This document shows positions 1 through 7,164 of a DNA stretch of 11,863 nt, piece after piece (position 1 is the stretch's first letter; each line of letters opens with the position of its first letter). The DNA is from Opitutaceae bacterium (GTDB lineage Bacteria; Verrucomicrobiota; Verrucomicrobiae; Opitutales; Opitutaceae): the NCBI GenBank assembly GCA_031266495.1, contig JAISAX010000332.1:1-11863 (forward strand), in the 5' to 3' direction. The notes beneath the pieces are model-generated. The model was not told where the DNA came from. It saw only the letters and a program-made list of their open reading frames with translations, and did not search any database. A program made the position numbers and the translations under genes.

Positions 1-1
1 C

Positions 2-316
2 GCCCTCCAACGCTGGCACCAACGCTGGATATCCTTCCTCAACGAACGCACCCCCGCCCAAAACGGCAACCGTTCTCGATACTCCCATCCGCGTTTGCGC
101 AGCGCCTTTCTGAGCCTCACGCGCAACCGTCCCTGGCTCTTCACCTGTCTGCGCTATCCCTCCCTCCAAATCCCCAACACTACCAACTCCCTCGATGGAC
201 ACTTCGCACAACTTAAATCAATGTTACGCAACCATAACGGACTTTCCTCCCTCAACAAACAAAACCTCGTCTTACACCTCCTCAATCCCGCTATTATCAG
301 CCATTTTGACCATTAG
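2..316 (+). CDS. Transposase, C-terminal fragment
   Basis: The frame is open from base 2 to a TAG at 314-316 with no stop, giving about 104 residues of a protein that starts upstream of the window. The segment reading IPNTTNSLDGHFAQLK followed by RNHNGLS is the kind of C-terminal signature (TTNsLeG-x-F-x-x-LK, then H-x-GLS) found in MULE/IS256-like DDE transposases, where the Glu/Asp and nearby residues lie near the last catalytic acid. I cannot assign the IS family with certainty. The last eight codons (IISHFDH) are made from the same 20-bp sequence that repeats at the element tip, so the protein C-terminus overlaps a putative transposase-binding site. The gene has no regulatory relation to its neighbours. 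Confidence 0.6.
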   Translation, partial: ALQRWHQRWISFLNERTPAQNGNRSRYSHPRLRSAFLSLTRNRPWLFTCLRYPSLQIPNTTNSLDGHFAQLKSMLRNHNGLSSLNKQNLVLHLLNPAIISHFDH

Positions 317-356
317 TGCTAACCCACTCCCAAAAAATCAGCCATTTTGACCATTA
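296..356 (+). repeat. 20-bp direct repeat pair at IS tip
   Basis: The sequence atcagccattttgaccatta occurs exactly at 296-315 and again at 337-356, a 41-bp period. The first copy spans the transposase stop codon and the second marks the probable end of the element. Tandem copies near an IS end usually act as transposase-binding sites; that role is inferred. Confidence 0.6.
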
Positions 357-388
357 CGCCGAAGTTGCTGATATTACGCACGCCGGAG

Positions 389-485
389 GTAGGGGCGTCG
401 CTTGCGACGCCCGCGCCAGGCGGAGAGAATTGGCGTATCTCCCGTTGTGTCAGGTCTTCGCGGGCTTCGCAAGCGAAGCCCCTAC
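389..485. repeat. REPIN: two inverted GTAG-type REP hairpins
   Basis: REP A (389-412) is GTAG, then GGGCGTCGC (393-401), a 2-nt loop, and GCGACGCCC (404-412), a perfect 9-bp stem. REP B (462-485) is the mirror copy: GGGCTTCGC (462-470), AA, GCGAAGCCC (473-481), ending in CTAC. The stems differ by a compensatory G:C to T:A change, which supports selection for the hairpin. About 49 bp separates them. The GTAG tetranucleotide beside a stem is the hallmark of REPs mobilised by REP-associated tyrosine transposases (RAYTs). It lies just past the stop of the minus-strand PEP-CTERM gene, so it may also end that transcript. The rest of 317-562 shows nothing else. Confidence 0.8.
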
Positions 486-562
486 CTCGATCCGCGTAAC
501 ATCGGTTCGTAGGTAAATTTTCAGGACCACTCTTATCTTGCTTCGCGTGCCCTTTCCAACAT

Positions 563-1198
563 TCAGGCGCGACGGCGGCTCATGGCGGCGCAAACCAGCA
601 GCACGACACCGGCCAGCGCGGCCCAGGCGGCGGGTTCGGGTACGGCGCTGATCGTGATGCTGATGCCGCTGATCGTGAAATGTCCGTCGTCCGAACCGAT
701 CACCGTCCAGGTCGAACCGGTGTCGTTGTGGTCGAGCATCGTGTACTCCAGGCTGCCCGTGCCTTCGCTGTTGTCCAGGGTGCTGCCCTTGATCAGGGCG
801 GTGGCGTCGAGGTCGTATGTGCCGTTGTCGCTTCCGTTGACAATCTCCTGCAACGCCTGGTTGGTCAGCCCTATTGTCACGTTGTTGGTGCCGGTGAGCG
901 TCAGCGTGTCGTTCGCGGTGATCGTATCCGTAAGGCTGTCGAGCGTCAGCAGCACGTTCGCGTTGCCGCCGAAAGTGAGGTTGTCCGCAATCGATGCGCC
1001 TGTGCTCGTCCACGTCGCGCCGTTGCTCACGGTCAGGCTCGTGGTCGAGCCTCCGTCGAAAAAGCGGCCTGCAACAAGCGTGCCCTCGCCGTCGATGACG
1101 ACGGATCCCGACACACCTGCCATGACACCGGCGCACCAGCCGGAGAACGCCAGACGGCCTCCCTGCAACACCGCTCCGTGGCGTGTGCCTGCTGTCAT
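563..1198 (-). pseudogene. PEP-CTERM repeat protein, 5'-truncated
   Basis: The C-terminus is a textbook PEP-CTERM sorting signal: VPEP, a hydrophobic helix (AAWAALAGVVLLVCAAM) and a basic tail SRRRA in the last 26 residues. Exosortase/archaeosortase systems recognise this tail and release the protein to the cell surface or extracellular matrix. The preceding ~150 residues are rich in T, S, N, D and G with short beta-type repeats (for example SLTVSNGATWTSTG and LTLTGTNNVTIG), resembling autotransporter-like passengers. Family members need a signal peptide, and none is found upstream: the frame stays open to 1381 but reads low-complexity Gly/Pro sequence. The start given (ATG at 1198, preceded by GGAAAGGAG only two bases away) is nominal. 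I infer that the 5' part was lost when the adjacent prophage inserted or decayed. Confidence 0.65.
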
Positions 1199-1344
1199 GG
1201 CTCCTTTCCCGGCACCCCCCTTCCCGGCCGGCCGGTTCCCCTGTCCATCGGGCGCGGTGGCCGTATCTCCCCGCGAAAGCAATACGGGCGCATGGTCGCG
1301 CCCCACGCTGCCGGCCGGCTGCAACCCCCCCCCTCCCCCCGCCC

Positions 1345-1878
1345 GTGAAAAAACCACGCGCAGACTCGAAGCTGAAGTCACTCCCCCCGCACCAGCAGGA
1401 GCAACTGCGACGCTGGCTGCTTGAGGAAAACGTGTCCTATGAGGACGCCCGCGAACGCGTGCATATGGATTTCGGCATCCGTGTATCCAAAGGAGCGATA
1501 CATAACTATTACGCCACCTGCCGAAGCCTTGAGGAGCGCGACCATGCGCGGGAGTTCGCCGAGGCGATTTGCGCGAAAGCGGGGGAAGACGGCGCGGATT
1601 TCGACAAGGCCACCCTCCGCCTGGTTCGGGAAAAAGCCTTCGTCCTCGCCCGGCTGGAAGGCGCGGAAAGCGTCAACGAATTCGCCATCCTCGCCAAAGT
1701 CCTGGGCGACTCCGAAAAAATCCGCATGAAGCAACGCGAAGTCGCCCTCGCCGAACGCCGCGTCGCCCTCCTCGAAAAGAAAGCCGCGCAGGCCGACCAG
1801 ACCACTGGCGTCCTCGGCAACCAGACCCTCACCGAAGAAGAAAAGGCGGCGCGCATCCGCCAAATCTTCCGCATGTAG
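1345..1878 (+). CDS. Phage terminase small subunit (Mu gp27/DUF3486-like)
   Basis: Small terminases recognise phage DNA and recruit the large-subunit motor. The 177-residue product has an N-terminal helix-turn-helix type region (residues 13-60: LPPHQQEQLRRWLLEE, then YEDARERVHMDFGI.VSKGAIHNYY) in which FGI-x-VSKGAI looks like the recognition helix. A helical middle follows, then a charged coiled coil at about 125-152 and a C-terminal LTEEEKAARIRQIFRM. GTG at 1345 is chosen because recognisable protein begins there (MKKPRADSKLKSLPP). The frame stays open upstream to 1183 but reads Pro-rich shadow sequence. No Shine-Dalgarno is visible in the C-rich leader. The large terminase starts 10 bp after its stop, supporting co-expression. 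The family assignment rests on motif layout and position; the DUF3486 label itself is less sure than the TerS role. Confidence 0.75.
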   Translation: MKKPRADSKLKSLPPHQQEQLRRWLLEENVSYEDARERVHMDFGIRVSKGAIHNYYATCRSLEERDHAREFAEAICAKAGEDGADFDKATLRLVREKAFVLARLEGAESVNEFAILAKVLGDSEKIRMKQREVALAERRVALLEKKAAQADQTTGVLGNQTLTEEEKAARIRQIFRM

Positions 1879-1888
1879 TCCACCGCCC

Positions 1889-3469
1889 ATGACAACCACG
1901 AAAAAGGACGCCCTCGAAAAACTGCACGCGCAGGCCGACGAAGCCCTTGCCGCGGCGCGGGCGAACCCGCTCTGGGGAGAGACCGTCGAACAACTCGGCA
2001 AGCGCGTCGAGACGCACAAGATCGGCACCTCCCTCTCCGGCTGGAAAAACCCCTACCCCGCCAGCGACCCCCGGTCATTGCTCCTCGAATACCAGTACAT
2101 CGTCTTTCACGACCGTTCCCGCTTCAAAGCCTGCCTCCAGGGGCGCCAGACCGGCAAGGACTTCACCAATGAAGGAGAAGCCGCCGAAGACTGTTACGCC
2201 CGCCCCGGCACGGAATGGATGGTCGCCGCCCCCTCCGAACGCCAGGCGCTCGACTCCCTTGACCAGGGCAAGACATGGGCGGAAGCCTTCGGGCTCGTCG
2301 TCGCGGACTACACCGAAGAACGCGAAGGACACAACGCGCAGACCCTCCTCAAGGCCGGGGAAATCCTTTACTCCAATGGCTCCCGCCAGCGCGCCGTCCC
2401 CGGACGCCCCGACACCGTGCGCGGACGATCGGCAAACCTCCTACTCACCGAGTTCGATTTCTTTGAAAAACCCGCCGCCACCTGGCGCGCCGTTTTGCCA
2501 TCCATCACGAACCCCCTCAAGGGCGGCGAAAAAAAAGCCCGCCTCTGCACCACGCCCAACGGCAAAGGCAGCGCCATGCACCGGATCATGACGAAAGAGG
2601 ACACGGAAAAAATGCGCTGGAGCCGCCACACCATCACCCTCTACCACGCCGTCCTCATGGGCCTTCCCGTGGACGTGGCGCAAGTCCGCGAGGCGATGGA
2701 CGACCCCGATGGCTTCGATCAGGAATGCCTCTGCGTCTGGCTCGACGGCTCCAACGTCCTGCTCCCCTACGAAATCATCGCCCCCGCCGAAAGCGCCGAG
2801 GCCACCGAGACCTGGAGCCTCGCCGACGCCGGAACCTCGAACCCCCTCTACCTCGGTATCGATTTTGGAAGGACAAACGATCCCACCGTGTGCTGGACGC
2901 TCCAGCGCGTCGGCGACATCCTCTGGACCCGCGAAGTCCTCGTACTGGAAAAAGTCTCCACTCCCGACCAGATGCAAATCCTGCGCGATCGCATCACCGC
3001 CGCCCAGCGCGTCTGCTTCGACTACACCGGCCCCGGCATCGGCCTTGGCGACCTCATGGTGCAGGCCTTCGGCGAGTGGAAACCCGAGGCGCACAAATTC
3101 GGCAAAATCGGCCTCTGCACCTTCACCACCGGTTTCAAGCGCGAACTCTTCCCCCGCCTCCGCCGCCTCTTCGAAGCCCCCGTGAAACTCCGTATCCCCA
3201 TTTCGATTACCATTCGCGAGGACCTGCACCAGATGCAGCAAGTCATCACCAACGGGGAATACAACTACTGGAGCCCCCGCACCCGGCTCGGCCACAGCGA
3301 CCGCTGCACCGCCCTCGCCCTCGCCACCCGCGCCGCCGGCATCACCGCCCCCTTCGCATATGAGCGCGTCCGCCGCCCCGATGACGACCAAGAGGGCTAC
3401 CCACACGATCCCTACGACGACGACGACACCCGCATCCGCCGCCTCTTCGGCGACAGAAGCCTCCTCTGA
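1889..3469 (+). CDS. Phage terminase large subunit (Mu gp28-like)
   Basis: This is the ATPase-nuclease motor that packages DNA into proheads. The 526 residues have the expected two halves. ATPase: a Walker A-like GRQTGKD at 85-91, an NLLLTEFDFF Walker B-like segment at 183-192, and TTPNGKG at 221-227 where a coupling motif is expected. RNase H-like nuclease: GIDFGRTND at 323-331 (D325), VCFDY at 375-379 (D378) and SDRCTALA at 470-477 (D471), giving three well-spaced acidic residues. Full length suggests the coding sequence is intact. The Walker B segment has Thr where Asp normally precedes the catalytic Glu (E188). ATG 1889 follows the small terminase by 10 bp, and the stop at 3467-3469 is one base before another ATG (3471). 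Codon third positions are strongly G/C, as in the neighbouring phage genes. Confidence 0.88.
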   Translation: MTTTKKDALEKLHAQADEALAAARANPLWGETVEQLGKRVETHKIGTSLSGWKNPYPASDPRSLLLEYQYIVFHDRSRFKACLQGRQTGKDFTNEGEAAEDCYARPGTEWMVAAPSERQALDSLDQGKTWAEAFGLVVADYTEEREGHNAQTLLKAGEILYSNGSRQRAVPGRPDTVRGRSANLLLTEFDFFEKPAATWRAVLPSITNPLKGGEKKARLCTTPNGKGSAMHRIMTKEDTEKMRWSRHTITLYHAVLMGLPVDVAQVREAMDDPDGFDQECLCVWLDGSNVLLPYEIIAPAESAEATETWSLADAGTSNPLYLGIDFGRTNDPTVCWTLQRVGDILWTREVLVLEKVSTPDQMQILRDRITAAQRVCFDYTGPGIGLGDLMVQAFGEWKPEAHKFGKIGLCTFTTGFKRELFPRLRRLFEAPVKLRIPISITIREDLHQMQQVITNGEYNYWSPRTRLGHSDRCTALALATRAAGITAPFAYERVRRPDDDQEGYPHDPYDDDDTRIRRLFGDRSLL

Positions 3470-3470
3470 C

Positions 3471-3542
3471 ATGGCCACCCGCAAACAACCCTCCACGTCG
3501 AAATCCGTCGCCGCCCGACGCCGCCCGTATCCGGGGAAAAAG
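3471..3542 (+). other. Possible portal leader in another frame, ending in a slippery G AAA AAG
   Basis: An ATG at 3471, immediately after the terminase stop, opens a basic leader (MATRKQPSTSKSVAARR...PGKK). Codons AAA AAG at 3537-3542 are preceded by GGGG. A -1 slip there would join the frame of the portal gene and read PGKK-APRMDAERV without a break. Without a slip this frame ends at 3593. It could equally be a decayed start or a single-base indel; see the finding. Confidence 0.3.
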
Positions 3543-3550
3543 CACCGCGC

Positions 3551-4525
3551 ATGGACGCCGAGCGCGTCCGCCAGGCCCGTCTCTCGCAGGTAAACCCCAT
3601 CCGCTACCTCACCCCCGAACGCCTCGCCGCCTGCATCGACCAGTTCGACGCCGGCCACCTCCGCAACGCCGCCCTCGCCTGGCAAAAAATCCGTGACCGC
3701 GACGACATGATCAAGACCGTCGCGGAAAAACGCGAACTCGCCATCGCCCTCCTCGACTGGGAAATCCTCCCCGTCGAAGACAGCCCGGAGGCCGAGGATC
3801 ACAAGCAGGCCCTTGAGGATTTTTACAACAACCTCGTCGCCACCGACGCCCTCGACCGCAACCGCCGCGGCGGTCTTTCAACCCTCATTCACCAGATGAT
3901 GCACAGCGCCGGCCACAAGTACGCCGTGCACGAAATCATCTGGCGGCCCGACACGGACGCCCTCACCGCCGAATTCCGCTTCGTCCCCCTCCAGTTCTTC
4001 GAGAACACCGCCGGCAGTATCCGATTTCTGCCTACCGATTTCGCCGCCTTTGGCGAGGAACTTGAGGAAGCCGGCTGGATGGTCACGACCGGCGCCGGCC
4101 TCATGGAAGCCAGCAGCATCGCCTGGCTCTTCAAGCGCCGCCCCCTCCAGGTGTGGTTGACATTCTGTGACAAATTCGGGATGCCCGGCCTCCACGGGAA
4201 AACCCCCGCCTCCAAAGGCAGCGACGAATGGAACGCCTTCCGCGAAGCCCTCGCCCACTACGCCGAAGACTGGTCGCTGCTCACCAGCACCGGCACGGAA
4301 ATCGCCCCCATCCAGGTCAACGCCTCCGGCGTCGCCCCCCACTCCTCTCTCGTGGACCGCATGGACCGCGCCATTGCCCGCCTCTGGCGCGGCGCCGACC
4401 TCGGCACCATGAGCCAGCAAGGCGACGCCACCGGCTCCAACCCCCAGACCACCGAGACCGACATCCTCGTCGCCGCCGACGCCATGACCATTAGCGAAAC
4501 CCTCCAGCACTACGTGGACGCCTAG
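3551..4525 (+). CDS. Phage portal protein, DUF935 (Mu gp29-like), C-terminally truncated
   Basis: Portal proteins form the dodecameric DNA gate of the prohead and dock the terminase. The family is recognised from its position directly after the large terminase and from segments such as YLTPERLAACIDQFDAGHLRNAA (early), HEIIWRP (127-133), IAWLFKRRPLQVWLTFCDKFGMP (190-212) and LVDRMDRAIARLWRGADLGTMSQQ (267-290). The product has 324 residues, whereas Mu-type DUF935 portals usually have about 450-530. It stops at a TAG straight after ETLQHYVDA, in the middle of the helix that normally leads into the C-terminal third. The loss suggests a deletion junction near 4515-4530, and the protein is probably non-functional. 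ATG 3551 is the first start in this frame but lacks a good Shine-Dalgarno, and the upstream leader suggests a longer native N-terminus. Confidence 0.8.
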   Translation: MDAERVRQARLSQVNPIRYLTPERLAACIDQFDAGHLRNAALAWQKIRDRDDMIKTVAEKRELAIALLDWEILPVEDSPEAEDHKQALEDFYNNLVATDALDRNRRGGLSTLIHQMMHSAGHKYAVHEIIWRPDTDALTAEFRFVPLQFFENTAGSIRFLPTDFAAFGEELEEAGWMVTTGAGLMEASSIAWLFKRRPLQVWLTFCDKFGMPGLHGKTPASKGSDEWNAFREALAHYAEDWSLLTSTGTEIAPIQVNASGVAPHSSLVDRMDRAIARLWRGADLGTMSQQGDATGSNPQTTETDILVAADAMTISETLQHYVDA

Positions 4526-4528
4526 GTC

Positions 4529-4813
4529 ATGGCCCTGCCGGCAGACGGCAACGGTGAAGACACCGAAGACACGGAGGGGAAGCCCCCCAAATACACGCAC
4601 TTCCTGCTCGGCACGATGGCGGTCAAGACCGAAGGCGAGACCACCACGGTGACGCTGGCGCACTGGGGCGGAGGCATGCTCCGCCTGGCGATGGTGGCAA
4701 CGGACTACCGTTGCGTGGCATACTCTCCGGGAGACCCCGCCGCCAATCCGCCCGTGCCGGAAGAGCCAGGAGGCATCCAGACCACCTACACGCTGACGTG
4801 GCAAAAATCCTGA
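4529..4813 (+). CDS. Hypothetical 94-aa phage-region protein
   Basis: I do not recognise this protein. It has an acidic, Gly/Thr-rich start (NGEDTEDTEGKPP), a beta-type core (YTHFLLGTMAVKTEGETTTVTLAHWGG) and a Pro-rich stretch before the end (PVPEEPGG...TYTLTWQKS), with no membrane segment or signal peptide. It begins three bases after the portal TAG in the same reading frame, and the next gene starts 10 bp after its stop, so it travels in the phage operon. Being in frame with the truncated portal just after the break, it could be an intact small tail gene or the C-terminal end of a larger gene fused there by deletion. Confidence 0.5.
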   Translation: MALPADGNGEDTEDTEGKPPKYTHFLLGTMAVKTEGETTTVTLAHWGGGMLRLAMVATDYRCVAYSPGDPAANPPVPEEPGGIQTTYTLTWQKS

Positions 4814-4823
4814 TACACCCGCC

Positions 4824-6911
4824 ATGCCGATATTCCGGAAAATACCGCTCGAAGCGTTGGTGGGCGTCCCTCTCCCGCACACTGTTCGTCATGGGTATGG
4901 ACAGTACGACTACTCCTCCAGGAGCAGCTGCACATGCCCGCATATCGATCTCGCAGGGCAGGGCTTTTCCGGCACCCAATCAGGAATCAACGGCATTGTT
5001 TTTTCCGAGAATACCAATAGCGACCAAATTTGCTCGAAATACTACAAGTCCATGAGCATATCCGGGTCGGCGTCCTCCTACTCTTCGGAGAGCTACGGCG
5101 ACGGCAGCTCGTGGTGGCAGTCGGCCAGCCGGGAGTGGCGTGGTACGCTCTCGATCGCGTATGATCCGGAGTCCAGGAGTATGAAAGTGATTACGGCCGC
5201 GCAGACACGGTCCAGATACGACTACCAGGGGTACGAGGGGGATTCCGACTGGTCCGGGTGGTATTCCCTCTACACGAGCTGGAATTTTCCCTACCCGAAT
5301 ACTTACCCGGCCCGGGTGGACAAGACGGACATTATCCGTTGGGTCGAATTGCCGCGCAACATCCCCGGCTATTATTACCCGGACATGCCCGAGTCCGCCT
5401 ACACCCACACGCAAACCGGCTTCTCGGTCAACGCCAACTATGCGAATGAGGAGTCTTACGGGGAGGGCACTGCCTCGCTGACCATGAGCGCCTTCGGCAA
5501 CGTCTCCTTCTCGGATGAGGTCTCGCTGGAGGATTTGCGGCAGGTGGCGCAAACCAATCTCGCCTACTACCAGAAAACATACGACACCGCGGGGGAGAAC
5601 GGTGGCGGGGAAGTCGGGACGGCAATGGCGTATCACTCCCCTGTGTACTACCTCGAGTATCAGATCTGGCGGCAGCGCTTCACCCTGCAGTTTGGCGCCT
5701 TTCAATATCTGCCCACCGGGACAGGCGTCCGCATGGAGGTGCCGCTGATCCGCGGCGACGTGCTGCCCTCGCGTCGCTCGATAAACGGGAGGAACTGGTA
5801 CACGGCACACGTGTCTGCCGAGACGCAATGGGAGCTGTCCGATGAGGTGGAGGCGTGGAAGTGCAGCCAATGGGGCCGCACAGAGTCATCCCCCTACTTC
5901 GCCTCGGTCCCCTGGACGCGGATACAGGAAGCGAGTCGCCCATTTGGCACCCTCCCCACCCCGCAACGGCTGCAGTTCTCTTTCCTGTTCAGTTGCCGGT
6001 TCATCGTCGCGACCGAGTGCGACTTCCCCGTCCGGATCGGCCTGTCCGCCAGCGGCGATGCAGGCCAGACGTGGAGGGATTTTTCGCTGGAAACCGCCCC
6101 CAACGGTCCGCTTGGACTGAACGCCACGCCCGAAACCTACCTCGGCTACCCCACGCTGCTGGGCGGGCTGAAGACCGGCAGCGTCCAGATTCGCTCCCTC
6201 GCGCCGGTATCGGAAACCCAGATACTGCCGGCCACCGTCAACCTCCGCATACTCGGCAAGACGGCCGCCGACCTCCGGACCATGCCCGCCGCCGCCGGGT
6301 TCGGCGCGGTGATCGGCCCCGCGACAAAGTGGTACCGGACGGCGACACAGACCCGCACCAGGATCGTCGATAATGTACGGCTCGCTGGGGACGGCTATTG
6401 GAACCCCTGCCACCCCGCTGATCTGTCCGAGTCCGCCTTCGCGATCACCCGCCACCAGTCGTCACCGGGCGGCTGGACCCATGCATGGGTCTCGCTCGGC
6501 ACCCGGTTCGCCGGAGAGGACTATCCGGACTGGTATGCGCCTGCCAGCGAGTTCGCATACTCCCGCCCGAACACCAACATCCCGCCCACGGTAACAGCCT
6601 CGCAAGGGAACACCGAGGTTCTTTCCCCCACCCGTCTGAAAATAAAAAACGATGACTATAATGAAAGTTTCACGAACCTCGGAATCGGCGGCTACAAAAC
6701 CACCGGACAAGAAATGGTGGCGCTCGATTTCACCTGGGAGAGCTACGAGAAGACGGTGGGAGGCGACGGGAACGGCGATCCCTACTACAGAACGGCATGG
6801 CGGCTGGTTTCCCCGTTTGTTGATCTGGCGCCGGACGGAAACAAGCGGTTCGCCACACTCGACATCACCCGGGCGCGAGTATTCCTGACATCCGTCCCCA
6901 AACAGTCATGA
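4824..6911 (+). CDS. Large hypothetical phage protein (695 aa), possibly tail/receptor-binding
   Basis: This is the largest gene in the window and I do not recognise it. The product has no signal peptide or membrane helix. It begins MPIFRKIPLEALVGVPLPH, then has a short Cys pair (SCTCP, about 36-40) and a Ser/Tyr/Trp-rich section (about 75-105, with SGSASSYSSESYGDGSSWWQS). Long beta-strand-like stretches rich in aromatics, Thr and Gly follow to the end (TLDITRARVFLTSVPKQS). Size, beta-rich composition and position late in a phage operon fit a tail-tip or receptor-binding structural protein; this is inference. Its stop overlaps the next ATG (ATGA, 6908-6911), which indicates translational coupling. 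The reading frame is intact over 2 kb, unlike the neighbouring portal, and its base composition is somewhat less G/C-biased. Confidence 0.7.
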   Translation: MPIFRKIPLEALVGVPLPHTVRHGYGQYDYSSRSSCTCPHIDLAGQGFSGTQSGINGIVFSENTNSDQICSKYYKSMSISGSASSYSSESYGDGSSWWQSASREWRGTLSIAYDPESRSMKVITAAQTRSRYDYQGYEGDSDWSGWYSLYTSWNFPYPNTYPARVDKTDIIRWVELPRNIPGYYYPDMPESAYTHTQTGFSVNANYANEESYGEGTASLTMSAFGNVSFSDEVSLEDLRQVAQTNLAYYQKTYDTAGENGGGEVGTAMAYHSPVYYLEYQIWRQRFTLQFGAFQYLPTGTGVRMEVPLIRGDVLPSRRSINGRNWYTAHVSAETQWELSDEVEAWKCSQWGRTESSPYFASVPWTRIQEASRPFGTLPTPQRLQFSFLFSCRFIVATECDFPVRIGLSASGDAGQTWRDFSLETAPNGPLGLNATPETYLGYPTLLGGLKTGSVQIRSLAPVSETQILPATVNLRILGKTAADLRTMPAAAGFGAVIGPATKWYRTATQTRTRIVDNVRLAGDGYWNPCHPADLSESAFAITRHQSSPGGWTHAWVSLGTRFAGEDYPDWYAPASEFAYSRPNTNIPPTVTASQGNTEVLSPTRLKIKNDDYNESFTNLGIGGYKTTGQEMVALDFTWESYEKTVGGDGNGDPYYRTAWRLVSPFVDLAPDGNKRFATLDITRARVFLTSVPKQS

Positions 6912-7162
6912 GCACGCCCCCTACCCCCCCCTCCCCCTCCGGATTCGCCACTCTCGCCGACGAAATCCGCGCCTTTCGCGAGGGCAAGACAGACCGCATC
7001 CGCTGGGGCGACCGTATCCACCGCGTCGCCACACCCGTCGCCCGCCGGATCGACCGGACGCTTGGCACCGACATCGAGCACTGCGGAGGTTGCCGCGAAG
7101 CGCGACGTGCGCTCAACGGCGGCGGTGCCCTCAACGGCGACGATCCGCACCAGGTGGTCTGA
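6908..7162 (+). CDS. Small phage protein with C-x-x-C motif (84 aa)
   Basis: The ATG overlaps the previous stop by four bases, so it is probably translated by coupling. The Pro-rich start (STPPTPPSPSG) leads to a basic helical stretch (RAFREGKTDRIRWGDRIHRVATPVARRIDRTLGTDI), then EHCGGCREARRALN, where two Cys are spaced C-x-x-C. Small proteins with a core of the form P-I/V-A-x-x-I-D-x-x-x-GTDI, CGGC, RR-x-x-LN are something I associate with the late, tail-side end of phage operons, where they have no established function. The Cys pair could bind a metal or be redox-active, but two Cys alone do not make a full zinc site. It reads as intact. Confidence 0.6.
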   Translation: MSTPPTPPSPSGFATLADEIRAFREGKTDRIRWGDRIHRVATPVARRIDRTLGTDIEHCGGCREARRALNGGGALNGDDPHQVV

Positions 7163-7164
7163 TT

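Larger units (their letters stand above)
1..356 (+). mobile_element. Right-hand end of an insertion sequence (left part outside window)
   Basis: A transposase reading frame enters from the window edge and ends at 316. Just after it the sequence atcagccattttgaccatta, which already covers the stop codon (296-315), recurs at 337-356, after which base composition changes and REP sequences begin. The second copy is therefore the likely element tip. The other end and any target duplication are outside the window, so the boundary at 356 is inferred. Confidence 0.55.

Noticed and set aside
582..1424. 280-aa plus-strand frame opposite the PEP-CTERM gene
   Set aside because: The minus strand carries a definite VPEP-helix-RRR tail; the plus translation is Ser/Val/Pro-rich shadow.
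2441..3802. 453-aa minus-strand open frame opposite the large terminase
   Set aside because: The translation is Gly/Ala/Glu/Val-rich low complexity and crosses two convincing plus-strand genes.
3878..4882. 334-aa minus-strand open frame opposite the portal
   Set aside because: Antisense shadow; no recognisable domain, while the plus strand encodes DUF935 segments.
1345..7162. Phage satellite or gene transfer agent
   Set aside because: Satellites normally keep an integrase and regulators, and gene transfer agents keep capsid and tail genes; neither set is present, so a decayed prophage is the simpler reading.
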